DNA of 64,000 bases. Origin: Terfezia claveryi. Its lineage: Eukaryota > Ascomycota > Pezizomycetes > Pezizales > Pezizaceae. A program made the position numbers and the translations under genes. How positions within the stretch are numbered: position 1 is the stretch's first letter; each line of letters begins with the position of its first letter. The DNA is taken from assembly GCA_015179025.1 (NCBI GenBank), contig WHUX01000038.1:335260-399259 (forward strand), read 5' to 3'. The notes below the pieces were generated by a model that had not been told where the DNA came from, did not search any database, and saw only the letters and a program-made list of their open reading frames with translations. Positions 22,641 to 35,973 of this stretch are shown here, piece by piece.

Positions 22641-25600
22641 ATTTTGAGAATAGCGATACGCCCTGTTTGAGACCCAGGGTATATGTAACCAGGCTACCAT
22701 GTTTTCAGTTACCCTATACTCACTTTTTCGGCAAGCATGGCAAGAGTTTAGAAGGGATGATTTTTTACGGGGCGCGGTTTCTAGCTATGTTATTGTTCTG
22801 GCTATCTATTTGTGCATATTTATCTACATAGCTGTATAGGGTGTTTTGGGATGTTCAGAGTTTACTTCAGTTAACACTTGCGTGTAAATAATTTCTCAAG
22901 GAGGATGTTGCGCTACGACTAGGGTGTTGATAACATACAATTAAGTATGTACACTGTGTTGAGATTGCCACCAGATATGATGTGGCATAGGAGTATCTCG
23001 GGTATATATTGCGGCCAAACCAATCAAACCTAGCATAGTGTTACCCTGAGAACAGGCCTCTGCTCTTGTTTTTGGTTCGGCCTGCATATGTGTCTCAACT
23101 AGACGTGCTGTAAAGAGAAGAAAGTACAACCTACTTAGATATGTACCGGTTAGAATTGCTGAAGGTAAAAGTGGGGTTGAGGGCAAGGGTATTTCTCGGG
23201 GGTTTAGGAGGAGGAGGAGGAGGAGGAAATTGTTTGGAAAGTTTTCGTGCAAGTTTCGTAATTTTTTTTTTTTTTTAAAATTAAGAGAGGGTTGGGGAAA
23301 AAAACCTGCATGGGTTCCTTTCAACATTAACATGTGAAAATCAATTACCCCGTGCATCCATACGGCCACACAACACAGGTAGCCGGATATCGAGATAAAA
23401 ATCTCGGTTTCAGCTCTTATCAACTACTGTACCTACTCAAGCCAGTTATCTTTTCCCTTTTTAAGGTATGTACTGTACATAGTCTAGCTTAGGCCACTGC
23501 ATTGGGCTCGAAGATTACCATAATTTGGATCTTTGGTTTTCATTCTCCAATTGCACGCGGAAACCCCCCCCCCTTCCCCCCCGCTCCCCCCCGCTCCCCC
23601 CCCCCCCCGCGTTCAAGTAGTTTAATTAAATAAAAAAAAACCCAATGGCCATTACCGGCCCAGCACAACCTCTCAGGATGGGACCCGAGGGGGAGGTGGG
23701 GGGAAACCAAATTAAAGCTTCAGATGGGGGATTTGAAATAACCCAGCAGGCTATGAATATTTTTTTGGGTAAGCATCTTTGATATGTTACCAATTAACGA
23801 ATCTGTAGAACGGATACAAAACACTAAAAGTTATTCTTGGCCTGTGCACAACCGTAATTTCAACGGCACAACCCCACAGGTTCGAACCCCCCCAGGAGGC
23901 CAATATTTGGAAAAGCACAGGGCCGGATGGGACAGAGCAGAGCGGGCCTTTGCTTTTGTGCATCAAGAGAGGGAAGGGAAGGTGCCTGAGGTTATGAGAG
24001 AAACTAGACTAGGTACCTAAGTGTTGTTGTCGGGTGCACGGGATTTTTCGCCTACATTGGGTATATTAGATCGTGATTACATTCCATTTTCATTGGGTGA
24101 TAGTGCGTAAATGTTTGATCATCATCCCCCCACACACACAAAATTACTGGGAAATAAATAAAAAAATTAAAAAAAAAGGTTGTGCGTAGTTGAGCAACCT
24201 GCAGTTAGACTACCGATTCCCAGTAGATTTCACAGTGAATTGGTTGGTTGGTTGGTTTTCCATGCAGAGCACAGTTCGATTTTATAACTTTTTGTCTGAG
24301 TTAGGAGTTTTGTCGGAATGCGCCGAAAGGGCTTTATGAGACAGGGATGCAACCCTTCTTTTACAGGTTCGCTTTGCAACTGAAAGAAATCCGAAGCTCG
24401 GGAGACGATCGATCTTGCACAAACTGTGTGTAACGATCAAATTGAGGCATCTAGATCTGGATCTGGATTGGAGGCCTGCGGTATGCAGTTGGGTAAATCC
24501 TTCGACGCATCGGAGCGGCACCCAAAGCAAGTGGAGGCATCAGAATAGAAGGGGAAGTACCTATGTACATAGAGGAGGGGGTGGGAAGGGGGAAGGGACG
24601 GGGGGGTAGGGCAGCTGTGGAAAAAAAAAAAAAAGGAAATAAACGTAAACAATCCACAAATCCGATTGCAAGCATGGGAATGCTTTCGAAATTCCATGCC
24701 AAATTACCACAGAAATGACATCAGATTGCCTAGGCTTACCACCCCCCCATCCCCCAAAAGCAGACCCCAGCTTCGAGACCAGAGCAAACCTTCCCCCTTG
24801 ATACTGTTCTGGTACTGGTTTGGCTTCGGGTGTCCAATCCGGAGCCTATGAGCTGCATCTGCTTCCCACGGTTCCCCATGTCCTAGCCATGTCCTAGCCA
24901 TGTCTTAAACGGCCGGGCCATGGGTTGTGGAGGGAGGATCAAGGGGGGGGGAGGGGGGGAAAGGGGGGGGGTCATCGAAAATGATGTGAAAGATCGATCT
25001 GTGCATGCCCGCCACATCCTGCGCGGGCCGGGGTATCCTGATCGGAGTATGAGATCGATCGATCGCCAAGGATCACGTTTACCTACCTCCGAGTACGCTA
25101 TGTCTAGCGCAAAAGCTCACAGCAAAACCTTACTCTCACGCCAGTAGTAGGTCCCTGTCCCCCATCCTCCTCAAGCTCTGGGCCGAAACGACGTGCCCGC
25201 TGCGACCTTTCCGTCTCGCCAATCTCCGAGTCTGCATCCCGCTTTGCATGCAATTGGCTCCGGATCAACACAGCACTATGCATATAATGCCAAGCCCGGC
25301 AAGGAAGAAATACAACCGGACCAGTGACGGCGTCACGAGGCAGTTCTGCCAGCGCCAAGCGTTGAGTTTGGCCTCGATCTCAAATCTCACAAAGGGACTT
25401 GCTCGCTAGCTTAAACGCTCACTAGCAGTGGGGTACGAATGTCTCTGGTGCTGTTGAAATGTCAATGAGATAACCCTGCTTGTGTAGATTGAATTGGCGC
25501 TTGATTAGGATAGTTGCCACAGAGCCGTGAGCTAGAGGAAAGTGGAAGGTTGGTGGAAGGTAGATAGCGCACGAGTATGGGTTGGGTAAAGTGCCAGGTC

Positions 25601-27119
25601 AGTGGAATATGTGGTGTAAGCCACTTGATGCAGGGGATGTAGCTGTGCAAGTAAGGGATTCAATGCATCACAAAACACTTAGACACGCACAAGCTTGATT
25701 TTGACAAGTTTTATAACTAACCCTAAATACAAAACTCCAACCTGCAAAATTGTAAAAACATACGCCAAAGCCAAAGCCCAAACACAAGAAACATATGGAA
25801 ACGACAGCACAAATGTTGTCATGAGTAGCATCGTATCACCCAGTTATACAGTATATAAGAAAATAAAATAAAAGACAGAGCTCCATGTATGTTTAGCTAA
25901 ATGAACATGAAAAGGGAAATAAAGAAGATGGGATCTTAGTATAATTGTTAGAACTATCTAGGGATATAACTCTTAGATCCTGTCGTGTTGAACAACGCGG
26001 GTTGCCTTTTCTTGCCCTCAATTCCTGCCTCATTCCTATTTCCATTCTCGTATTTTCTACCCAGAGTTTCGCACCTGCAAAACCCTGTTATCCGAATTCG
26101 TCAGCTCCATACTAGCCCTACTCTTTCCCCATCTGTCACGTCCATCCCAAAGGGTCGTACCCGACAAAACCAACCCCCGGGTATCAATCAAACTTCCCAA
26201 CAATGATTGAGTAAAGATCCCCAAAGAAAAAAAGGAAAGACTATACGTGTTCGTACCACATACTTAGAAACTACCAGACCTCCCCCGGAGGAAAACGCAA
26301 GAGGGGAAAAAAGGGAAGAAAAAATAAATATGCGAACTTGCTCTTTGCAACGAAGAAAAAAAAACCAAAAAAGGAATAACCGGCGCACGCGCAAGGGACA
26401 AGTAATCAACCAAAAAGCAAAGCTAGACAGAAAAAAAGAGAGAGGGAAAGGAAGAGTAGTAAGGGTCGTGGTCGTGGTCATAAGGTAGACGATGGTAGTA
26501 ATTGAGTGATGATGATTCAGATGATGCAAGTCGCAAGTATAGACAGGAACAGGTAAAAATAAAAACAACTAAAACATAAGACTCGAACTTGCGTACTTGG
26601 CTTACCACATCAACATCCAGGAAACGATAGCAGTGCAAGTGATCCCGAGTTGAGTTTAGTTGTGAAGTAGTAATAAATAAATCGAACGTTAAACCAAGCA
26701 ACCCAGGCACCACAACAAATAAATCGCAACGCATCCAGCGACCGAATAGGTGAGTGGTGAAGAGCCGGGTTAGATGCAGGATAGGAGGTAGGAAGTGAAG
26801 TGTGACGTACATACGCAGTCCAAAAGAATTCGAAGATACCAGGAAGAATACAATACGAATTAAACGCCCAGTTAGCCCACGAACCATGACGGTAGAAGTC
26901 CAATATGCATGATGCCCAGCCGGAAACAGAAAGGTCACAGGTAAGCCAAAAAAAAAAAATACCACGCAAAAAATTTGAAATTCAACCAAAAAAAAAAAAA
27001 AAAAGATTCCAACGAGACGCCGCATTTGTTTTTTTCTGCCATGCCTTTATGAACAAGGGAAAAGAAAGCAAATCATCTTCCAAGTCCCCTTTGCCGGCCC
27101 GATTGCGGACTCAATCCTT
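22641..27119. other. intergenic, 4.5 kb, no supported gene
   Basis: Contains homopolymer and simple-sequence tracts: C-rich 23564-23609, G-rich 24941-24970, poly-A near 24619-24633 and 26983-27003, and (GGTT)n near 24241-24257. Short ORFs on both strands are low complexity or frame-overlapping. I see no recognisable gene. Confidence 0.55.
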
Positions 27120-28756
27120 CTACATCGCAAACGCGTCTCGAGTCCAGTCATGACCAATCATCCACTCATAGTTCGTGTCCAAATTTATATTAAAAATCTC
27201 ATCAAATCCTGTCATACTTAGGTTGCTGTCTGTTGGTGAGATTGTATGATCATTTGGTATCAGAAGCGATGATGGTTCTTTGCCTGAACTGCTGCTAAAA
27301 CTCCCTGCGGATCCCATGTCTGTGTTCAAAGGACTGAACACCTCTGGCGAGCAGTTGTTTGCGCTAGCTGCATCATCAGCGAGATCAGGTACTGATTGGC
27401 ACGATGCCCCACTTGGTGACTCTGCAGGCGTATCTAGCTGCTCTGGCTCTTCCTCCTCTTCGTCTACCACAGCATCCACCTTTGGTTCCTCCTTAATCGC
27501 AATCTGGCCCTTTTGTCCAGCATCTGGTGTGTTGTGTTTCTTCAATGCAGGCGCGTCTATGAAGAGGCCGTTGTAGCCAGTACCAATGAATTGTTGCGCC
27601 TCAGGAGGGATCGAGGCTGATAGTGGCCCTAAGTCAATCTGTGGCGGTAATGTGACCGGTGATGCCTGCGGTGTAAGCTGTGTAGACATTGGCGAAGCCT
27701 TCATGGGAAGACTGTGAGGTGGGCTGCTCATGTATGGTGGGCGGAAGCTTTGTGGGATATTGTGGTGCATCACGCTGGGTGTCAAATGGAGCATTGCCTG
27801 TGCTTGATTATAACCCTGAGCTTGCGTCTGCGGTGTATGTACCTGAGGCGATATTTGTGAGGTATGGAACCGCGGGGTTTGATGCTGAGTTTGGGTAGGA
27901 CCCTGCTGAAACTGATGAAAGTTAACACCAGCCCTTACAAACTGTTGGGGGAAGGCTTGTTGCTGCGCCTGTTGATGTGCCTGTGCCTGTGCCTGTGCCT
28001 GTTGATGTGCCTGTGCCTGTTGATGCGCCTGTGCCTGTGCCTGCTGTTGCTGCTGCTGCTGAAGAGCGGCAATTTGGGCTGCTTGAATTGGGTTGTATAT
28101 GGCTTGTATTGGTGAATACGGGGTCGACATCGATGGCGAATTTCCATTAGGCGCAAGACCTTGCATTCCAGTCTGATAGTTGGTTGGAAATTGAGGCGCA
28201 TGTGGGAATGCTCGGGAGTACTGCTCATCGACCGATCGCTGCACCAAGTTTCCCATATAAAAGGCATGGTTGAGATAATCGGTCAATCTCGAATCTGGAT
28301 TTCCATACATGTTCCGTAGTACATAGCCTCTTGCATATGCCCTTGCTGATAGCTCGTCATCCTCCTCTTCATACATCTCCTCGTTCATGACATCCTGCTC
28401 TGTTATGCGAAACGCCTTCCCGGTTCTCTTCTTGTGGATTTCAGAGGCACGGCGTGCGGACTCGACACGGGCCTCCAGACTTCGATCGCTTCTTCGAGAA
28501 GCGGCGATGTAGGCTCTTCAATTCCCCAGTAACATTGTCAGTAAGCGATCTCACAAAAAGGGTATGGAGATAAATAAGACTAATGAATCAATCATGCACA
28601 AGGCTGCATCGATTGAGTATTGGGGATTTCATCGATCGTAAATATCCAAAGATCATACCTCTCTTGATTTTCTTCGTGCGTTCGTTCGGTCTTCATGGGC
28701 CTCAACGACTTTGTGACCTTGTTGAGGCTGACCTTTTTCTTCCTATCTATGGGCAT
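27120..28756 (-). CDS. conserved fungal Gln-rich protein, function unknown
   Basis: Exons are 28756-28659 and 28515-27120 with a 143-bp intron, about 497 residues. The N-terminus is basic (MPIDRKKKVSLNKVTKSLRP). It is followed across the junction by the highly charged AYIAASRRSDRSLEARVESA and then KKRTGKAFRITEQDV, which ends in an acidic stretch. I recall this N-terminal block as conserved in filamentous ascomycete hypothetical proteins, possibly nuclear. The middle carries a poly-Gln run and QAQAHQ repeats (about 28055-27950), then Pro/Ser-rich and acidic low-complexity sequence. The acceptor is AAG rather than CAG or TAG. Gln richness suggests a transcriptional or assembly role, but that is speculation. 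Confidence 0.8.
27950..28055 (-). repeat. CAG/CTG and GCCTGT trinucleotide-type repeat coding poly-Gln and Gln-Ala
   Basis: Tandem CTG (plus strand) followed by repeated GCCTGT and GTTGATGTGCCTGT units translate on the minus strand to a seven-Gln run and QAQAHQ repeats within the Gln-rich protein. Such tracts are prone to length change. Confidence 0.85.
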
Positions 28757-31700
28757 TTTTGAAGGTGTAGATTGTGAAGAGAAAAGTTGTGATTTCAAGG
28801 GAAGTTGTCGATTGTGCTAACAGAAGAGAAAGCAGCCGGAAACAACTTGGATCTCGAAGATTGGGTGAGTTAAAATGGTGTTCACCGTAGCAATTTGTGA
28901 GCGGTACGAGTTGAGTTGTATTTGATAGGTCCCTCAGGGAATAAAACGGGCTAGCTTCACTGTCAGTTGTCAGACAGATTTCGTAGCTTGAGGGAAAATA
29001 GGTATTCGTCAATGTGGCTAAGGTCGACTGCGTGTTATCGGAGGGATACAGGCCAGATGAAGTATCCGCCGCCGAATATGTAAGGCCGCCGTAAGAAGCA
29101 GGGTTCTCGAGTGTGGGTGGGACTGGTGTCGGAGGAAGTACGGCTGGTGTGTGTGCCGCGGGCGTAGCGAGTAAAATAGGTAGAGGGAAATCGTGGGCCT
29201 TGGGGCGTTGGGATTTATTACTTGACAAATTCCGAAAACAAAGCCAGAGGACGGTACTTGGACAGCAAGCAAAAATAAAGGGCCCTGAATGTCTTTGGTG
29301 CAAAGACTGTACTTTTCTCTCTTTGCTGTCCCAGAGGCCGTGGTAATAGGTAATACAGTGGTGGGGGTGTCGTGAAGCGGTGGGGGGGTGTGTGTGTGCA
29401 AAGAGTGATCCGAGGGCTCTTGCTCGTAGTGCTCTGATAGACAACCAGGGTCCTGGTGATTGCTCCCCGAACTATCTGTCCTGCTTGAAGGTGGGTTCTT
29501 TTTTTTCTTTTTCTAAAGCTCTCTTCGCCTTTATGCTGTCTCTTCTGAATATGCTACCGACCTGCAGCAGGCTACCACGGCAGTAGGGATGTCTGGCCCC
29601 ACGATTTCTGGACGCTGAGTGAGCAAATCATAGCAAGAACGCATGCACTAGCCAGTCACGACACTCACCACCAGGAAATCAAAAATACCACGGACAAAAC
29701 CACTTCATGAAAGAAGTCTAAGGCACAATCCAGATCAGTGCAGAGGAACGAAACACAGCTGATTTGATTTTGGGCTTTTGTGAGCTTCGCGAGCAGAGAA
29801 TGCCAGAGCCAGAGAGTATAGAGCGTAGCCAACTGCCAGTCCCTGTCAAATGCGTGCGAGCAGGGATGCAAAGTGTGTGCCACAGCCCGGAGGTGGGGGA
29901 GAGGGAAGCGGAGGAGGGCTATGAAGGCAAAAGCCAAGGGGAACACGACGGACAGGGATTGTACCTCGAGGGAACGGGGGGGGGGGGAGGGGAGGGTAGG
30001 ACAAGACCGTTCGAGGAATATGAGGAGAAGCGTGGACAAGAGGGCCACGGATCAGAAGCAGATGTGCAGCTCTCAGGGTACTCCAGAGAGTGTGTGTAAA
30101 TACAGGACTGGCACTGGGCCTCACAGACGAGGCTCTTGAGGGCAGTGAAAGACCGCAGATTCGCCTGGGGGGGAGAATAGGGCATAACTTATTATATGGG
30201 AGCACGGGTATATTGTAGCAGGACTAGGTATATTGCTGCGGGGAACTGCTCCGGCAAATCAGAGGCGGGAGGCAAGCAGCTGCGAGAGGCCTAGGGAGGC
30301 GACGGGAGGAGCACTAAGGAAATGGATACGTCCGGCAGAGTTTGTCAAGTAACGCAAACATACCGTAGTTAGCTATCTATCTACAAAACACTTCTTTTTC
30401 CGGGGGGGAGTGGGCGACTAGCCGGTTGCGTGATGGACATGGAACATGCCCTGGGAGGGAGGGCGGCATTATGGTCAGGGAGGGCGGGGTTTTTGCTGTG
30501 CGAAATATGGCATTGGGCTAGTCTGGGCCATAGTCCGCCGTAGAGCAACTGGGTCCACACGCTACAGCCAAGGAACTAGGAGGTAGTAGGTAGGTCGGTA
30601 GGTAGCTGGCAAACACTCGTTCGCTCATGCTCACAACTGCGCAAACGAAGAAAGCTCTCTTCCATCGTGCCAGATGCCCCAGCACCAGCCTGTGGGCGCC
30701 AGTAGTGGCCATTATGGCTCCAGAAACACAGAACGTTGAAGAATCCAATGCAGAAACCCAACACAACGAGCCAACGTGAATATGCCGCAATACGCAGGGC
30801 CCAGATTCCAGCCTCACTATTAACACACCAAAGTCCTCCACGCCCTCCCGGGCAGGCCCAGTACTAAAGGCTGTAGTGAGCAAGCCGTCCCGCGGATGCG
30901 AGTGGTAGGGGAGAGTGGTAGGGGAGAGAGTGGTAGGGGAGAGAGTGGTAGGGGAGAGTGGTAGGGGGCTAAAGGTAGAGAAACACCGGAGTGGAACCTG
31001 GGTGACTTATCCTTAATCCAAGTAGTAAATCCAAGTAGGGTGCTGGCTGCTCTAAAGTAACGCTGCGAGTGCGTGGGTGCTTGGCGGCGACCTGAATTTT
31101 GACCTCGGTTTCCCTTCGAGTAACCCCCACATGGTCGCCGGTAGTAAGCCCCGCAAACTCGGATATTTTACTCAGGTCGCTCTTTGAAAAATTTGGGGGT
31201 TGCGAGGAAAAGGTGGGACTGAGGGGGCAACGCATTCAATACGCTCTCATTTAGAATTTCCCACTCCATTAGCAGCACCCTGGGCCTCTTGCTTCATTGT
31301 GCGTTTTTTTTCTTTTGCCCTTCAATGGTCTGACGTCGTTGCTACCATCCATATTCAGGGAGAAAAATGGGGCTTGACTGTTCTGGAGGATGAGTGCTTC
31401 AACTGCCAACTACGCTATGGATACAGCAGATACCCCGCAAATGGCATGGTGGAATGGAACTGAAACTGATGACCTACACCCGCGATATGATATATCAACT
31501 GAATTCGAAATATGTGGGAAGCTCAAGCTCTGCATCACCTCATCTGGCGAAGAAACGTTATCACTTTCTTCGATACAAACACCTCTACCCCCGGATTTGC
31601 GCCAAGTTACTAAACTCATCTATCTCTTATTCCCTGAGTTTCAAATTGGCCTGAACCCTGGCTTCGCTTGAACCCTTGGCCCGGTTTCGAACAGCGTGAC

Positions 31701-33002
31701 ATTACATCAATCAAGAGCTAGGCACTGGGAGTCATCAAAGTTCCAAATAGTTTGACAGCAGTGGGTATCCCCGCGATCGGGTTTGCAGTTTATGATGCTG
31801 TGGGCGCGGTAGGCAGGGTGCTAGTCAGCAATTAAACAAGTCACGAACAGTTGTGCTGGCGTGGACAGCAGGTGAATAGAGGGGAAGTCACCAATGATGA
31901 GACTCCCAGAATGTTCGTCTTCTAGAAGAGGACTGGGAGGTGGAATACATCAGGGAAAATGTTGGGATGGACCCTGACCAACAGTACCCGGCCAGCTTGC
32001 TTCTCAAACAAATGTTAGTCTGGCGCTGATGCGGTGACGTGAAATTTGAGAAATGACATAGTTGCATCACTGAGCTCCGCTGGAGAGTGCAATAATATTC
32101 TTTGCCGGCCCGGCTTCTAGCGCGATTTGAAATCAGCCCGATGGAGTGAGTTTGCTTTGTTGTCGTCTCGAGTTATTTGCATGTGATTGAAGGAGGCATG
32201 ATTGCGTCACGTGGCTGATTGGCGATGCAAAGGTTCCTGCGCGGGAGTTGGTTGAGTCGAGAAAAATATACTGGATAATCAAATGGTTGTTGTTGAGCTT
32301 TAAGTTACTCACCGTCGTGACATCGCCTCCTCAGAAAAATGCAGGTGATGGCCGCTTTCCCCAGTGTCTTGCACATCAAGATGGTCCTCGCGGGTAGACT
32401 AGGGCTGCGTTAACACTTGGCATTTGTCTGGGTGCAAGGAGGTTACCACTGCACTTTCACCTGGACGCAAGGCACCAATCGGGGGGATGATGCACGCTTG
32501 CAGCTGGAATGTCAGTCAGCCGAGAGGTAGATAGGCAGAGCAATTTTTGGTAATTTTTTTTTTCGGCATACATTAAGCTTGCGATTACGAGTCTATATTG
32601 AGTCCTTAGAGAGGCTAAAGACGGCGGTCCCGAGATTTGTGTTGAATGGTGAGATAGCAGCGCAACAGATACCGGCAGGTGGAGGCTTGGCAGAGCCATA
32701 CAGAGACTCTTGGCGACTATGCCCTACCGGGATAAGGTCCCGTCGTCTAGCTACATTGAGTACAACATCACTCCGATCGAGTTTGAGATATGATATGGTG
32801 TCCCTGCATCACCAACTTTAATTTTCAGCCCCTACCAGCCAGAGAATTCGAACTTGGGGACGGAGGACGAAATCTATACAGGACTGCTTCAGATCAGACA
32901 AACATTCCGTTTGCAGGGTGCGTTAATATTATGTTGTACATCCATATCTTCCCCGCATAAACCAAAGATATACTTCGAAACTTCAGCAGAGACTTATACT
33001 CC
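28757..33002. other. intergenic, 4.2 kb, no supported gene
   Basis: Upstream region of the Gln-rich gene and of the gene at 33.0 kb. Features seen are G-rich 29975-29990, a tandem repeat 30898-30966 and short poly-T. The 233-codon minus ORF at 28743-29444 overlaps the Gln-rich gene's start and has no protein-like pattern. An 84-94 codon frame at 31390-31671 is unrecognised. Confidence 0.5.
30898..30966. repeat. short tandem repeat, GTGGTAGGGGAGA units
   Basis: About five tandem copies of a 13-17 bp unit differing by an extra GA pair. Confidence 0.85.
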
Positions 33003-34318
33003 ATGTCGTTGAGGGATACATCCATAGTCGATGAGCTGATCCTTGACTATCTTCTTCACAATTGTATATCAGCTCTGCTACTAGAATGGGATGTACGGCA
33101 TGCAGAAGAATTAGAGGAGGGCCTTCCTCGTGGGGACGCGCGTGTTTTGGCAGAGGCAGAGGTAGCACAGAAGGCTGATCGAAGCTTGCTATTGGTTAAC
33201 TGTATGACACCTTTTCGACAGAGAGTGTGTGGTCGTGTGTTACCCTCAATTAAGCTGATGCCTTACCCTCAACCCCCCCAGCGTTTCTGCAAACATACCA
33301 ACAACTCCACCCAAGTGGTGTTCGTCCCTTACACCGCGACGTCCGCTTCAGGCTCATCCTCTGTCGTTTTGTATCACTCCTGCTTCGAAGAATTGACCCA
33401 GCAAGCTCCTTCGCCCGTAAGTCACAGACTACGGTCCTACGGCTTAGGAAGCAAAAGCATTTACGTCTACGACGCTATTTCAGGTGTCGCGGGGTTACTC
33501 ACGTCTTTCCTGATTCGGATTTCCTTGGCAAGTTCCTTCTAGCGGAGCATAAGGTCGCTCCTGAGCATCTTCTGCTGTACTGCATTCAACGATTTGGTCC
33601 TGATGATGATGTTGATGAGGAAGAAGGCTATAACCAAGAGGAGCAGCAAGGCCACATCAGCCGCAGCTCTACCGTATCGGCAGGCTCAATCTGTGGCACA
33701 GCAAGTCTGTCAGACTCTGTACCTCTGTTCATGCTTCTTTCAGCGTGGACGTCGACAGTTGTCCTCGGATCACCTGTCAGCACCCTATGGATGGGGATAG
33801 CAGCTTCATTTATGGCACATGCATTTGCTGAGGATTATTTGTGCCACGGAGTCCCTCCGTTACAGGCACTCTGCGAGAATTTTGCATGGGGAGTGGTACC
33901 TCTAAATGGAGATGAGAAGGAAGAGATACCAGATACAATGGAAGATATTGTCGTCAATGAGATGTTCGGTGCGGATGAAGGTGGCGTGAGCAATTCGTGG
34001 GAAGAGGTTAGGAAGGAGGTGTTGAAGGAGATAGTTCCTCCTAACGGTGTTGGATTAGAAAGTCATTTAGTAGGGAGGGTCCTAGCCAAGGGGAATGGTA
34101 AAGGTAGTGATAAGGAGGCTAGTGACAGTGAGGTTACACAGTTAGTGGGGAGTTTTAGGGACTTGGAGAAGAATTTGGTGGAGGGGCTTGTTATGGCGAT
34201 GGTGAGGGCGGTGGGTAAACCGGTTCTAACACAGTTGGAGCAAGGGCGGTTGGATGGCGTGGAGGATGGGGATGTGGAAGGATTGCTGGCTAGAGCGGGG
34301 GTGGAGAGGGAGGCTTGA
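33003..34318 (+). CDS. fungal conserved protein of unknown function
   Basis: Exons are 33003-33228 and 33282-34318 with a 53-bp intron; splicing joins RQRV to SFLQTYQQLHPSGVRPL and gives about 420 residues. The N-terminus MSLRDTSIVDELILDYLLHN and the later DVRFRLILCRFVSLLLRRI resemble a family of filamentous-fungal hypothetical proteins that begin with VDELILDYLL and contain an LRLRLL-F-LF helix. Two hydrophobic stretches (about residues 240-280) could be amphipathic helices rather than membrane spans. The C-terminus is charged, with SWEEVRKEVLKEIVPPNGVG. No catalytic motif is visible, so I assign no function. Confidence 0.75.
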
Positions 34319-35973
34319 ATATTTGCTGGTCGTTTTTTTGCTATTTTTATATATTTTTATCTAAGTGCGGTTCTGCTCTGTATTAAGGTGTTTTGGTTTT
34401 GTGACATTCAGATGTTTCTGGCTTAGACTTATTGCACTATTAGAAACAACATATATTACCCCTTGGCAAGACGCCTATCAAATAAAAACACACTTCGCCT
34501 TCACCTACAGCAATTTTGCGAGGTTATACAAGCAGAGAACTCAAGATGAAGCTGGTCATAGTGGGTGCCAGTGTAGTCTTGTGTGTTGGTGAGTCGTGTT
34601 GATATTCTCGTGCAATGAAGATTTTTCTTCCAAACCCCCTAATTTCTGCGGTGTACCTTGTGGAGGGGTTTGCACCAACCAGCTGCGCGGGGGGACTATG
34701 CATGAATTTTTGCTCCATCTCACCTCCCCCTGCTTGCTACCTAGAAGCTTAAAGTCATCTAAAAGTATTTATATACAAGACCTATCTGCATCAACCTCCG
34801 TTGTTAATCATTAGCAGGGGCTTATTTTTAATTCGGCCAGGAAATACAAATACAAAGTGTGCCGAAGGAATAGTTACCCTGAACCAGACGTGTTAGCATT
34901 TTCATAAGGTAAATCTGCCTCACTCCCCCCCCACGCTGTCTATGCAACAAATGAAAAGGGTATTTAAAATGGCGTACTATCGTTCGTTCTGACTATTGGG
35001 ATTACTAATAGTGTATAGGGAACTACTCTACTCTATCATACAGAGTTTCTTCTTCTCTAGAAAAACCTGTGAAGTGACGGATATCTATTGTGACATTTTA
35101 CTATGTTATATAACTTATTGGAGGACCTCATTCTCAGTACTCAGCCTTGCACAAAAATAAAAAAAGATTCAAAACACATAATATGCTTTTTTTTTTTCCC
35201 CGACTGTTCTGATAGAAACGAGTTCTTTTTTTTTTTTTGTTGATTTGATTTGATTGTATACGCTAACAGAATAGTTCATTACCCTGAACCTGGAAAATCA
35301 CCCGTCTATTGCATTATTCCTAGGTCATTTAGCAAAAACTTGTATTCCGGCGGCGGGGGGAGAAAGCGGACGCAGGAACATGCTGCCTCAAAAAGGGGTG
35401 AGCACGAAAAGAACTAGGTATAGTAGTTAATTATGAAAGTAGAGTGTCCGGTCTCTTTTTCTTTCAAAATAAAAAAAAAATCCCAAAAAAATCCCCCAAA
35501 AAAAAAAAAATCAGTACTGCCTGTGGATAGAAGGGCACGGTAAAATCAATCTGCCGCAACTATGTACAACTCGATAGTTATAGTGGAAAATCTGTAGTGA
35601 AAGGAATGGGAAAGGAAAACGAAGATAATCCCGATCCCTCAATGCGCCCGCTCTGTCTCAACATTTGTCTGTTATAAAGGTAGGGAAAGAAATCTTCTAC
35701 TGCGTCCCAGGCCTCTCTGTTGTACAGCTAAGTTAGAGTTCGACTCGGTTTGGAAGGTTCATAAGTGTTAGGTATCCATTGATAATTCTCTTTTATTCTA
35801 ATCTTAAAGCGCATAAAGGGTCTGGGTCGCTGTGTGAAGTATGCTTGGTCTATACTATACCACAAATTACCCTCAACTATAGGGGGCAAGGAAAAAAAAC
35901 GCTAAAATAGACGCCCACAAATTCTATATGGCCTCCCTTTTAATCCCCTCGGCCAATACACCTGACTCATCCT
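34319..35973. other. intergenic, 1.65 kb, AT-rich
   Basis: Contains poly-T and poly-A tracts near 35187-35198, 35226-35239 and 35468-35510, and two TTACCCTGAACC motifs (34873, 35279). No coding sequence supported. Confidence 0.5.

Noticed and set aside
23870..23890. tRNA T-arm-like GGTTCGAACCCCC
   Set aside because: No acceptor stem, D-arm or anticodon arm can be built around it.
28743..29444. 233-codon minus-strand ORF upstream of the Gln-rich gene
   Set aside because: Overlaps the start of the Gln-rich gene in another frame, has no domain or regular pattern; likely 5' UTR or promoter.
31390..31671. Two overlapping plus-strand ORFs of about 90 codons
   Set aside because: Neither resembles a known protein, no intron or context supports them and both frames are open over the same stretch, so neither can be preferred.
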